Notes: generated from the letters alone by a model not told the origin. A stretch of 5,497 nucleotides of DNA from an uncultured Collinsella sp. (GCA_902475825.1 CABSBA010000115.1:1-5497); one strand, 5' to 3'. Positions 1 through 5,497 are shown, counted from the first letter of the stretch. A program made the numbers and translations.

Positions 1-63
1 TCCACCTTCCATGATTTAATTGCCGAGGGCCTCGGCCAGAAGGGAGACGCATCCGTATGCTAG
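1..63 (+). CDS. 3' end of an unidentified upstream gene (partial)
   Basis: Frame 1 is open from the window edge to a TAG at 61-63, giving about 20 C-terminal residues (begins STFHDLIAEG, ends GDASVC). The other two forward frames hit stops within the first 20 bases. The stop overlaps the aroA start by 7 bases (ATGCTAG at 57-63), an arrangement typical of translationally coupled genes, which supports a real upstream gene in the same operon. The tail is too short and too unconserved to identify. From context, the missing aroB, a DAHP synthase gene or tyrA would be natural candidates, but nothing in these residues chooses between them. Confidence 0.55.
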   Translation, partial: STFHDLIAEGLGQKGDASVC

Positions 64-1376
64 CCCGCATCACCCCCTCCCCGCTCAAGGGCACCGTTCC
101 CGCCATCGCATCCAAGTCGATGGCGCACCGCCTCATCATCTGCGCCGCCCTTGCCAACGGAGAGACGCATGTGACCTGCAACACCACCTGCGCCGATATC
201 GAAGCCACGGTGCGCTGCCTCACGGCGCTCGGCGCCCGCATCGAAACCGTCGAGGACGGCTTCCAGGTCCATCCCACCATGAAGAGTATTGAGTTTGGCC
301 TGCTCAAGGCACTTGCGGGCGGCACGCTCGACTGCGGCGAGAGCGGCTCCACGCTCCGCTTTATGCTGCCCGTCGCCTGCGCGCTGGGGGCAGAGGCCAC
401 CTTTGTGGGCCAGGGCCGCCTGGGCGCACGCCCCCTCTCCCCGCTCTCCGACGAGATCATTGCCGCCGGCTGCGACCTGCAGGGCCTGGGCGGTTTTCCG
501 CTCAAGACAAGCGGTCGCATGCGCCCGGGCACCTTTATCCTGCCCGGCAACGTGAGCTCGCAGTACATCTCCGGCCTGCTGCTGGCAGCCCCGCTGCTGG
601 CCCAGCCCTCTTGCGTGCAGGTAACCGGCCTTATCGAGAGCCGCCCCTATATCAACCTGACCATCCAGGCCATGAAGGCCTTCGGCGTCGAGGTCAACGT
701 CGAGCGTATCCCCGCCAAGGACGGCCAGCCCGAGATCACGAACTTCCGCGTGAACAGCGGCTCGTACCGCACTCCAGGCAACGTTGCTGTCGAGGGCGAC
801 TGGTCCAACGCCGCCTTTTGGCTGTGTGCCGGCGCCATCGGCTCCGACCCCATCACTGTCGAAGGCGTGTCGCTCAGCTCCGCGCAGGGTGATCGCAACG
901 TGCTTGCCGCGCTCTCGCGCTTTGGCGCCCGCATCGTGCGCTCCACCAACGCCGCCACTGTGCAGTCTGACAAGCTCGCCGGCTTTGAGATGAGCGCGCA
1001 CGACATCCCCGACTTGGTGCCCGTTATCTCTGCCGTGGCATCGCTGGCGCAAGGCCGCACGTTCATCCGCGACTGCGCCCGCCTGCGCATCAAGGAATCC
1101 GACCGCCTAGCCACCACCACCCGCGAGCTCACCGCACTGGGCGCACAGGTGCGCATTGCCGGCGACGACCTCATCATCAAGGGTGTCGACGCCTTTACCG
1201 GCGGCGAGGTCGATTCGCACAACGACCACCGCATCGCCATGATGGCCGCCATCGCTGCGAGCCGCGCCACTGGCGAAGTTGTGATCCACGGCGCCGAGGC
1301 CGTCAACAAGTCCTATCCCGATTTCTTTGACCACTACCGCCTGCTGGGCGGCAAGGTCACGCTCGAGGAGGAATAG
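57..1376 (+). CDS. aroA: 3-phosphoshikimate 1-carboxyvinyltransferase (EPSP synthase)
   Basis: Cytosolic enzyme of shikimate pathway step 6: it joins phosphoenolpyruvate to shikimate 3-phosphate, giving EPSP and phosphate. The 439 residues match the family's usual length of about 430-450. Visible motifs are the N-terminal substrate-binding K20-S21 and R25 (SKSMAHR), the PEP-loop equivalent CGESGSTLRF (93-102), SSQY (167-170) for shikimate phosphate, catalytic Asp in IPDLVP (D319), KESDR (346-350) and NDHR (389-392). The PEP loop has GESGST where Escherichia coli has GNAGTA, a variant I recall from Firmicutes-type enzymes. The ATG at 57 is preceded by AGGGAG at 41-46 (10-base spacer) and overlaps the upstream stop, so coupling is likely. 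The next gene, aroC, begins one base after this stop and supplies the following step. The gene looks complete and functional. Confidence 0.96.
   Translation: MLARITPSPLKGTVPAIASKSMAHRLIICAALANGETHVTCNTTCADIEATVRCLTALGARIETVEDGFQVHPTMKSIEFGLLKALAGGTLDCGESGSTLRFMLPVACALGAEATFVGQGRLGARPLSPLSDEIIAAGCDLQGLGGFPLKTSGRMRPGTFILPGNVSSQYISGLLLAAPLLAQPSCVQVTGLIESRPYINLTIQAMKAFGVEVNVERIPAKDGQPEITNFRVNSGSYRTPGNVAVEGDWSNAAFWLCAGAIGSDPITVEGVSLSSAQGDRNVLAALSRFGARIVRSTNAATVQSDKLAGFEMSAHDIPDLVPVISAVASLAQGRTFIRDCARLRIKESDRLATTTRELTALGAQVRIAGDDLIIKGVDAFTGGEVDSHNDHRIAMMAAIAASRATGEVVIHGAEAVNKSYPDFFDHYRLLGGKVTLEEE
1365..1373 (+). promoter_or_regulatory. Shine-Dalgarno site fixing the aroC start
   Basis: GAGGAGGAA lies inside the last codons of aroA, four bases before the ATG at 1378. 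It picks this ATG over an in-frame upstream extension from 1327, which would add 17 non-conserved residues and overlap the aroA C-terminus. Chorismate synthases normally begin a few residues before the first conserved motif, as this start gives. Confidence 0.85.
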
Positions 1377-1377
1377 C

Positions 1378-2475
1378 ATGTCCTCGACCTTTGGCAACGT
1401 TTTGCATCTGAGCATTTTCGGCCAGTCGCACTCCCCTGCTATCGGCTGCTCGCTCGACGGCATCCCCGCCGGTATCGCTATTGACCAGGAGCAGCTGCAG
1501 GCCTTTTTGGACCGTCGCGCCCCCGGTCGCGACGAGACCGCGACCAAGCGCCGCGAGGCCGACGCCGCGCATATCATCGCCGGTGTGGTCGATGGGCACA
1601 CCACTGGCGCACCCATCGCAGCAATTATCGAGAACACCAACACGCGCTCCAAGGACTATTCCGAGCTGCGCCGCAAGCCCCGCCCCGGGCACGCAGACTT
1701 TCCTGCGCGCGTGAAGTACCACAACATGCACGACGTCGCCGGCGGCGGGCATTTCTCCGGACGTCTTACGGCTCCCTTGTGCATCGCCGGCGGTATCGCG
1801 CTGCAGGCACTCGAGGCCCGTGGCATCAAGGTCATGGCGCACGTCGCGCAGGTCGGCGGCATCTCCGACCTGCCCATGGACGACATGATCTATCGCGAGG
1901 CCGACCGCAAGGCAATCCTTACGAACGACCTGCCCTGCATCGACGCCGCGGCCGCCAGTCGCATGCGCGAGGAAATTCTGGCCGCGCGCGATGAACTCGA
2001 CAGCATCGGCGGCATCGTGGAGTGCGGCATCTACGGGCTTCCCGCGGGCATCGGTGACCCCATGTTCGACGGCATCGAGAACCGCATCGCGCAGATCGCG
2101 TTTGGGATTCCCGCCGTGAAGGGCGTGGAGTTTGGCATGGGCTTTGCCGTGGCCGCCATGCGCGGCAGCGAGAACAACGACCCGTATCGTATCGATGCAG
2201 AGTCGGGCGAGATCGAGGTTGAATACAACAACGCTGGAGGCATCCTAGGCGGCATTTCGACCGGCGCGCCCGTCATGTGGCGCATGGCCGTAAAGCCGAC
2301 GCCCTCGATTGGCCGCGAGCAGCAGACGGTGGACATGGACGCTATGGAAAATGCCGAGCTCTCGGTGCACGGCCGTCACGATCCCTGTATCGTCCCCCGA
2401 GCTGTCCCCGTAGCTGAAGCAGCAGCCGCCCTCGCCATCTGGGACACCCTCCTCGAGGACGCCGCCCAGCTCTAA
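1378..2475 (+). CDS. aroC: chorismate synthase
   Basis: Step 7 of the shikimate pathway: it removes phosphate from EPSP by 1,4-anti-elimination to give chorismate, using reduced FMN. The 365 residues compare with about 360 in E. coli. Motifs in order: FGQSHSPAIG (14-23) with the invariant active-site His18, the LDRRAPGRD and KRREAD region, TTGAPI, NTNTRSKDY, RPGHADF, GGGHFSGRLT (122-131), GSENND, GGILGGISTG, KPTPSI, and near the C-terminus RHDPCIVPRAVPVAEA (333-348). Two signatures differ from the E. coli type: GQSHS replaces GESHG, and GGGHFSGR replaces GGGRSSAR. I recall this pair from gut Firmicutes and Coriobacteria, so it probably marks a clade and not decay. No flavin reductase domain is attached, so reduced FMN must come from elsewhere in the cell. 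It follows aroA after one base. The assignment is firm. Confidence 0.96.
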   Translation: MSSTFGNVLHLSIFGQSHSPAIGCSLDGIPAGIAIDQEQLQAFLDRRAPGRDETATKRREADAAHIIAGVVDGHTTGAPIAAIIENTNTRSKDYSELRRKPRPGHADFPARVKYHNMHDVAGGGHFSGRLTAPLCIAGGIALQALEARGIKVMAHVAQVGGISDLPMDDMIYREADRKAILTNDLPCIDAAAASRMREEILAARDELDSIGGIVECGIYGLPAGIGDPMFDGIENRIAQIAFGIPAVKGVEFGMGFAVAAMRGSENNDPYRIDAESGEIEVEYNNAGGILGGISTGAPVMWRMAVKPTPSIGREQQTVDMDAMENAELSVHGRHDPCIVPRAVPVAEAAAALAIWDTLLEDAAQL

Positions 2476-2485
2476 CCCGCCTCAC

Positions 2486-2506
2486 CTGGGTTGCCTGTCA
2501 ACTCAG
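2486..2506 (+). other. small hairpin in the aroC-pheA gap
   Basis: The two arms at 2486-2493 (CTGGGTTG) and 2499-2506 (CAACTCAG) pair over 8 bp with one G-U wobble and a 5-base loop, CCTGT. No T-run follows, so it is not a standard intrinsic terminator. It lies ten bases before the pheA ribosome binding site, in the 52-base gap. It may be an RNA processing or stability element, a remnant of a dispersed repeat, or chance. The complementarity is seen; any role is inference. Confidence 0.4.
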
Positions 2507-2516
2507 CCGTTACGTG

Positions 2517-2523
2517 AAAGGGG
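2517..2523 (+). promoter_or_regulatory. Shine-Dalgarno site of pheA
   Basis: AAAGGGG sits four bases before the ATG at 2528. The last four G and the next four C form the palindrome GGGGCCCC (2520-2527) directly against the start codon. The site supports ATG 2528, which also puts the first chorismate mutase catalytic Arg at residue 7, as expected. Confidence 0.7.
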
Positions 2524-2527
2524 CCCC

Positions 2528-3673
2528 ATGGACCTTGCCGATATTCGCCAGGCCATCGATGGCATCGACACCACCCTGCTCAACAGCTTTGTCGGGCGCA
2601 TGGATATTGCCACCGAGGTCGCCAAATCAAAGATCGAGATGGGCAAGGCCGTCTTTGACCCCGCCCGCGAGCGCTCCAAACTCAACAACCTCGCCAACCG
2701 CGCACCCGAGCGCTACGAGGCCCAGACCATCACCCTGTTCCGTCTCCTCATGAGCATGAGCAAGGCCGAACAGCAGCGCTATATCAACGAGCTCAAGGGC
2801 ATCACGGTGTCGCAAAAGGCCCATGCCACGACCGCAGCCTTTGACACGCCCTTCCCCCAGACGGCCACCGTCGCCTGCCAGGGCGTCGAAGGCGCCTACA
2901 GCCAGATCGCCGCGTGCAAGCTCTTCGACGTGCCAGATATCGCGTTCTTTGAGACCTTTGAGGGGGTTATGCGCGCCGTACGCGACGGCTTTTGCGAATT
3001 TGGCGTGCTGCCCATCGAAAACTCAACCGCTGGCTCGGTCAACGCCGTCTACGACCTGCTCGCACAGTTCGACTTCCATATCGTGCGCTCGCTGCGCCTC
3101 AAGATCGATCACAACTTACTCGTCAAACCCGGCACCAAGTTCCAGGACGTGCGCGAGGTCTACAGCCACGGCCAAGCCATTGCCCAGTGCGCCGGCTTTA
3201 TCGAGGCCCATAATCTGCACGCCTCCAAGTACCCCAACACCGCCATGTCGGCCGAGATGGTCGCCAACTCCGAGCGCACCGATGTCGCCGCTATCGCCTC
3301 GCGCAGCTGTGCCGCGCTGTATGGACTCGAAGTACTGGAGCCCAACATTCAAGACTCGGACAACAACTACACGCGCTTTGTCGTCATCAGTCGCGAGCCG
3401 CGCGTCTATCCCGGTGCCAACCGCACCTCGCTCATGATCACCACGGCCAACGAGCCGGGCGCGCTCTATCGCGTACTCGAGCGCTTCTACGCACTCAACA
3501 TCAACCTCATCAAGCTCGAGAGCCGCCCCATCCCCGGGCATGACTTTGAGTTTATGTTCTACTTTGACTTGGACTGCCCCTTTGGCAGCAAGGCCCTCGA
3601 CGACCTGCTCGACTCGATCGACGACGTGTGCGAGAGCTTCACCTACTTTGGCAGCTACACGGAGGTGCTCTAG
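2528..3673 (+). CDS. pheA: bifunctional chorismate mutase / prephenate dehydratase (P-protein)
   Basis: Converts chorismate to prephenate and then to phenylpyruvate, the committed route to phenylalanine. It has 381 residues in three domains. The AroQ-type chorismate mutase (about 1-89) keeps the E. coli active-site set at a constant offset: R7, R24, K35, D44, R47 and E48, plus S78 and Q82. After a linker of about 20 residues, the prephenate dehydratase domain (about 113-290) shows QGVEGAYSQ (118-126), LPIENSTAGSV (161-171), HNLLVKPGT, YSHGQAIAQC (212-221) and the catalytic NNYTRF (279-284). The C-terminal ACT domain (about 300-377) has EPGALYRVL and KLESRPIP (329-336), the phenylalanine-sensing motifs, so feedback inhibition by phenylalanine is expected. 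It is separated from aroC by 52 bases and its stop abuts the next start. No phenylalanine-rich leader peptide is visible upstream, so I see no sign of leader attenuation here. Confidence 0.96.
   Translation: MDLADIRQAIDGIDTTLLNSFVGRMDIATEVAKSKIEMGKAVFDPARERSKLNNLANRAPERYEAQTITLFRLLMSMSKAEQQRYINELKGITVSQKAHATTAAFDTPFPQTATVACQGVEGAYSQIAACKLFDVPDIAFFETFEGVMRAVRDGFCEFGVLPIENSTAGSVNAVYDLLAQFDFHIVRSLRLKIDHNLLVKPGTKFQDVREVYSHGQAIAQCAGFIEAHNLHASKYPNTAMSAEMVANSERTDVAAIASRSCAALYGLEVLEPNIQDSDNNYTRFVVISREPRVYPGANRTSLMITTANEPGALYRVLERFYALNINLIKLESRPIPGHDFEFMFYFDLDCPFGSKALDDLLDSIDDVCESFTYFGSYTEVL
3661..3666 (+). promoter_or_regulatory. Shine-Dalgarno site of aroE-aroK within the pheA 3' end
   Basis: GGAGGT is embedded in the final pheA codons, seven bases before the ATG at 3674. 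The pheA TAG (3671-3673) directly touches that ATG with no spacer, so reinitiation or translational coupling between the two genes is likely. Confidence 0.8.
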
Positions 3674-4924
3674 ATGACCGATACCGCCGCAACCCGCCCC
3701 TACGGCGTGCTGGGCCGCGTGCTGGGCCATAGCTACACCCCGACCATCTACAAAGAGCTCGCTGGGCTCGAGTACGTGCGTTTTGAGCGCGAGCCCGAGG
3801 ATCTCGAGGCTTTTATGACGGGCGACGAGTGGGAAGGCACCAACGTGACCATCCCCTACAAGCGCGCCGTCATGGAATACCTGGACGAGTTGAGTCCCCT
3901 GGCCGAGCGCATGGGCAACGTCAACACCATCACACGCCTGCCCGATGGCCGCCTGCGCGGCGACAACACCGACTATTTCGGTTTTCAGAGCCTGGTCGAG
4001 GAGCTGGGGATTGAGGTTGCCGGCAAGAAGGTCCTCGTGCTCGGAGCCACCGGCGGCGCCGGCACCACGGCAAGTATAGTGCTGGGAGACCTGGGCGCCG
4101 TCGTGGTGCCCGTGGGCCGCACGAGCGACGTCAACTACGGTAACATCGCGCAGCAATCCGATGCCGCGTTACTCGTCAACTGCACGCCTGCCGGCATGTT
4201 CCCCCACTGCCCCGACGCTCCCTGCACGCTCGAAGGCCTCGATGCGCTCGAGGGCGTCATCGACATTGTCTACAATCCCGCCCGCACGGGTCTGATGCTC
4301 GAGGCCGGGCGCCACGGCATCCCCTGCATCGGCGGCCTGCTCATGCTTGTGGCACAGGCAGCACAGGCTGTTGAGCGCTACACCGGCAAAGCCACCCCGC
4401 GCGAGCGCATCCTGGACGTAACGGAGCGCCTGTCTCACCGCGAGCAGAACATCGCCCTGATTGGCATGCCGGGTTCGGGCAAGACCCGTGTGGGCGAGCA
4501 GATCGCCCTGCTCACGGGTCGCGAGCACATCGACTTGGACCGCGCACTTGAGGAGCGTCTGGGCATGCCCTGTGCCGACTATATCGTCGAGCGCGGCGAG
4601 GCGGCCTTCCGCGAGCAGGAGACGGCGGCGCTGGCCGATATCTCCAAGCGCAGTGGTCTGGTGCTCTCCACCGGCGGCGGCGTGGTCACGCGCGACGAGA
4701 ACTACCCGCTGCTGCACCAGAACAGCCAGATCGTGATGCTCAACCGCAAGCTTGACGAACTCGCCCACAAGGGACGCCCCATCACTGCCCGCGATGGCAT
4801 CGAAAAGCTCGCCGAGCAGCGCATGCCGCGCTACCGCGCCTGGGCCGACTACATCATCGACTCACGCGACTGCGCCGCCAACACCGCCCGCGCCGTCCTC
4901 GACACCCTCCCACCCGCTCTCTAA
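3674..4924 (+). CDS. aroEK: fused shikimate dehydrogenase - shikimate kinase
   Basis: One 416-residue protein that should reduce 3-dehydroshikimate to shikimate and then phosphorylate it with ATP (steps 4 and 5). The N-terminal AroE domain (about 8-240) has the shikimate-binding LGHSYTP (17-23), NVTIPYK with catalytic Lys63, GNVNT (81-85), GDNTD with Asp100, the nucleotide-binding loop GATGGAGTTA (124-133), VGRTSD (147-152), NCTPAGM (169-175), and a C-terminal GGLLMLVAQAAQAVE. A linker of about 20 residues leads to the AroK domain (about 258-416): Walker A GMPGSGKT (264-271), IDLD (286-289), FREQE with Arg313, GGG (334-336), lid Arg368 in GRP, and RMPRY (383-387). Only 18 residues separate VGRT from NCTPAGM, shorter than in E. 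coli AroE, as in the short form I recall from Firmicutes. Both active sites look intact. The symbol is a composite of aroE and aroK. Confidence 0.94.
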   Translation: MTDTAATRPYGVLGRVLGHSYTPTIYKELAGLEYVRFEREPEDLEAFMTGDEWEGTNVTIPYKRAVMEYLDELSPLAERMGNVNTITRLPDGRLRGDNTDYFGFQSLVEELGIEVAGKKVLVLGATGGAGTTASIVLGDLGAVVVPVGRTSDVNYGNIAQQSDAALLVNCTPAGMFPHCPDAPCTLEGLDALEGVIDIVYNPARTGLMLEAGRHGIPCIGGLLMLVAQAAQAVERYTGKATPRERILDVTERLSHREQNIALIGMPGSGKTRVGEQIALLTGREHIDLDRALEERLGMPCADYIVERGEAAFREQETAALADISKRSGLVLSTGGGVVTRDENYPLLHQNSQIVMLNRKLDELAHKGRPITARDGIEKLAEQRMPRYRAWADYIIDSRDCAANTARAVLDTLPPAL

Positions 4925-4969
4925 GAAAAACCGCCACAAAGGGGACAGGCACCTTTGTGGTGGTTTTTC
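4925..4969 (+). terminator. terminator-like hairpin between aroE-aroK and aroQ
   Basis: Arms at 4925-4942 and 4952-4969 form an 18-bp stem with a single G-U wobble (4933 with 4961) around a 9-base loop, GGACAGGCA. The 3' arm ends in T5 (4964-4968) and the 5' arm starts with A5, so the shape can act as an intrinsic terminator on both strands. It begins on the base after the aroE-aroK stop. Because it stands inside a co-directional operon, and the 40 bases between it and the aroQ ATG are C-rich with no recognisable -35/-10 pair, it would limit or tune transcription into aroQ rather than fully separate it. The structure is certain; activity is inferred. Confidence 0.75.
4936..4960 (+). repeat. 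possible dispersed palindromic repeat (GGGGACAGGCACC core)
   Basis: The centre of the hairpin, with arms CACAAAGG and CCTTTGTG around GGACAGGCA, matches a GGGGACAGGCACC-type motif that I recall as recurring between genes in several bacteria, sometimes near IS200-like (Y1 family) transposases. Only this one full copy lies in the window, so repetition cannot be shown here. If it is a repeat, its insertion would explain why this junction is longer than the other tight junctions of the operon. Confidence 0.4.
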
Positions 4970-4996
4970 GTTCCGCCTCACCGCCCGCCCAACCGC

Positions 4997-5004
4997 AAAG
5001 GAAG
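4997..5004 (+). promoter_or_regulatory. Shine-Dalgarno site of aroQ
   Basis: AAAGGAAG lies five bases before the ATG at 5010. It decides the start: the same frame is open back into the aroE-aroK gene (to 4752), but that stretch is low-complexity S/P/T/A-rich sequence from the wrong frame of a real gene, while type II dehydroquinases begin a few residues before the NGPNLN motif. Confidence 0.8.
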
Positions 5005-5009
5005 CAACC

Positions 5010-5447
5010 ATGAAAGCACTCGTCATCAACGGCCCCAACCTCAACATGCTCGGCATTCGCGAGCCGGGCATCTACGGCAGTGACAACTACGACCACCTGG
5101 TCCAGATCTGCCAGGAGGCAGGCGCTGCACAGGGTTTTGACGAGGTCGAGGTCTTCCAGTCCAACCACGAGGGCAGCATCGTCGACAAGATCCAGGAGGC
5201 TTACGGCAAGGTCGACGGCATTGTCATCAACCCGGCTGCCTACACGCACACGAGCGTGGCCATCCTCGACGCCCTCAAGGCCGTCGCCATCCCTGCCGTC
5301 GAAGTCCACATCAGCGCCATAGAGACGCGCGAGGACTTCCGCCAGGTGAGCTATGCGCGCCTAGCCTGCTTCGCCACCATAACCGGCGAAGGCCTCCAGG
5401 GCTACGCCCACGCGCTGGAGCTGCTGAGGGAACGTCTCGAAAAGTAA
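5010..5447 (+). CDS. aroQ: 3-dehydroquinate dehydratase, type II
   Basis: Step 3 of the shikimate pathway: dehydrates 3-dehydroquinate to 3-dehydroshikimate, through an enolate in the type II mechanism. The 145 residues are the usual size for this small flavodoxin-like fold, which normally assembles as a dodecamer in the cytosol. Key residues are visible: NGPNLNMLG (7-15), the lid Arg17 in REP, catalytic Tyr22 in GIYG, QSNHEG (50-55), INPAAYTHTS (73-82) with Asn74 and His80, EVHIS (98-102) with His100, and REDFRQVSY (107-115) with Arg111. Residue 103 is Ala where the family usually has Asn (HxSN), a modest deviation. The product feeds the AroE domain encoded just upstream. It is the only gene here preceded by a terminator-like hairpin, so its expression may be partly uncoupled from the others. 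It is unrelated to the type I AroD fold. Confidence 0.95.
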   Translation: MKALVINGPNLNMLGIREPGIYGSDNYDHLVQICQEAGAAQGFDEVEVFQSNHEGSIVDKIQEAYGKVDGIVINPAAYTHTSVAILDALKAVAIPAVEVHISAIETREDFRQVSYARLACFATITGEGLQGYAHALELLRERLEK

Positions 5448-5480
5448 GACCGCAACACTACTGAATAAATAACAGTGGGG

Positions 5481-5497
5481 AGGACCAAGTTGGTCCT
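5481..5497 (+). terminator. palindrome at window edge, probable operon terminator (cut off)
   Basis: AGGACCAA (5481-5488) and TTGGTCCT (5490-5497) are perfect inverted repeats around one base; as RNA this gives 7 bp with a 3-base AGU loop. Four G precede it (5477-5480), so the stem may continue beyond the window if C follows. It lies 34 bases after the aroQ stop, where an operon terminator would be expected. The T-run needed to confirm it would be outside the window. It could instead be an operator for the next gene. Confidence 0.45.

Noticed and set aside
60..1052. Long open frame of 330 codons on the minus strand, opposite aroA
   Set aside because: Lies wholly antisense to a conserved gene; the product is A/G/V/H-rich without recognisable motifs. 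Long antisense frames are expected in GC-rich coding DNA.
1327..1377. N-terminal extension of aroC from an earlier in-frame start
   Set aside because: Would add 17 residues unlike the family and overlap aroA, while ATG 1378 has a strong GAGGAGGAA site at correct spacing.
2476..2527. Phenylalanine leader peptide or attenuator ahead of pheA
   Set aside because: No run of Phe codons, no small coding frame and no T-run after the hairpin in this 52-base gap.
2520..2527. GGGGCCCC palindrome before pheA as an operator
   Set aside because: It is only 8 bp, consists of the Shine-Dalgarno G-run plus a C-run, and has no loop or second copy; chance in GC-rich DNA is enough.
3116..4156. Long open frame of 346 codons on the minus strand, spanning pheA and aroE-aroK
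   Set aside because: Antisense to two well-supported genes, with A/G/V/H-biased composition and no family motif. A mirror effect of third-position GC bias.
4752..5009. N-terminal extension of aroQ back into the aroE-aroK coding region
   Set aside because: The extra residues are low-complexity S/P/T/A from an alternate frame of the kinase domain and run through the hairpin; ATG 5010 has its own ribosome binding site and matches the family's start.
1..5497. CRISPR array, tRNA or rRNA gene, transposase gene, phage or toxin-antitoxin genes
   Set aside because: None of the direct-repeat patterns, cloverleaf signals or protein families was seen; nearly all the window is occupied by five conserved biosynthetic genes.

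Overview
The window is a compact run of shikimate and aromatic amino acid biosynthesis genes, all on the + strand. It is GC-rich (roughly low sixties percent by eye) and has clear Shine-Dalgarno sites. I infer a gut anaerobe of the Coriobacteriia (Actinomycetota), most likely Collinsella or a close relative. The reasons are a high-GC genome carrying enzyme types I associate with anaerobic Firmicutes and Coriobacteria (a short-form AroE, a chorismate synthase with GQSHS and GGGHFSG signatures, an EPSP synthase with CGESGSTLRF), a fused AroE-AroK, and a GGGGACAGGCACC hairpin of a kind I recall as dispersed in such genomes. The genus is an inference from memory, not from a search.

Layout: 1-63 is the last 20 codons of an unidentified upstream gene, overlapping the next start. 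57-1376 is aroA (EPSP synthase). 1378-2475 is aroC (chorismate synthase), one base after the aroA stop. A 52-base gap (2476-2527) holds a small hairpin. 2528-3673 is pheA (chorismate mutase, prephenate dehydratase and ACT domain). 3674-4924 is a fused shikimate dehydrogenase-shikimate kinase, starting on the base after the pheA stop. An 85-base gap (4925-5009) holds a near-perfect 18-bp stem ending in T5, which looks like a terminator or attenuator and may be a mobile repeat. 5010-5447 is aroQ (type II dehydroquinase). The last 50 bases end in a palindrome at the window edge that is probably the operon terminator.

Together the genes supply shikimate pathway steps 3 (AroQ), 4 and 5 (AroE-AroK), 6 (AroA) and 7 (AroC), then carry chorismate to phenylpyruvate (PheA). 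DAHP synthase and dehydroquinate synthase (steps 1 and 2) and the tyrosine branch are not in view. The enzymes look intact, with active-site residues in place. I do not see an undescribed enzyme system. The less ordinary parts are the terminator-like hairpin inside the operon ahead of aroQ, a possible related hairpin in the aroC-pheA gap, and a few family-signature deviations in AroC, AroE and AroQ.
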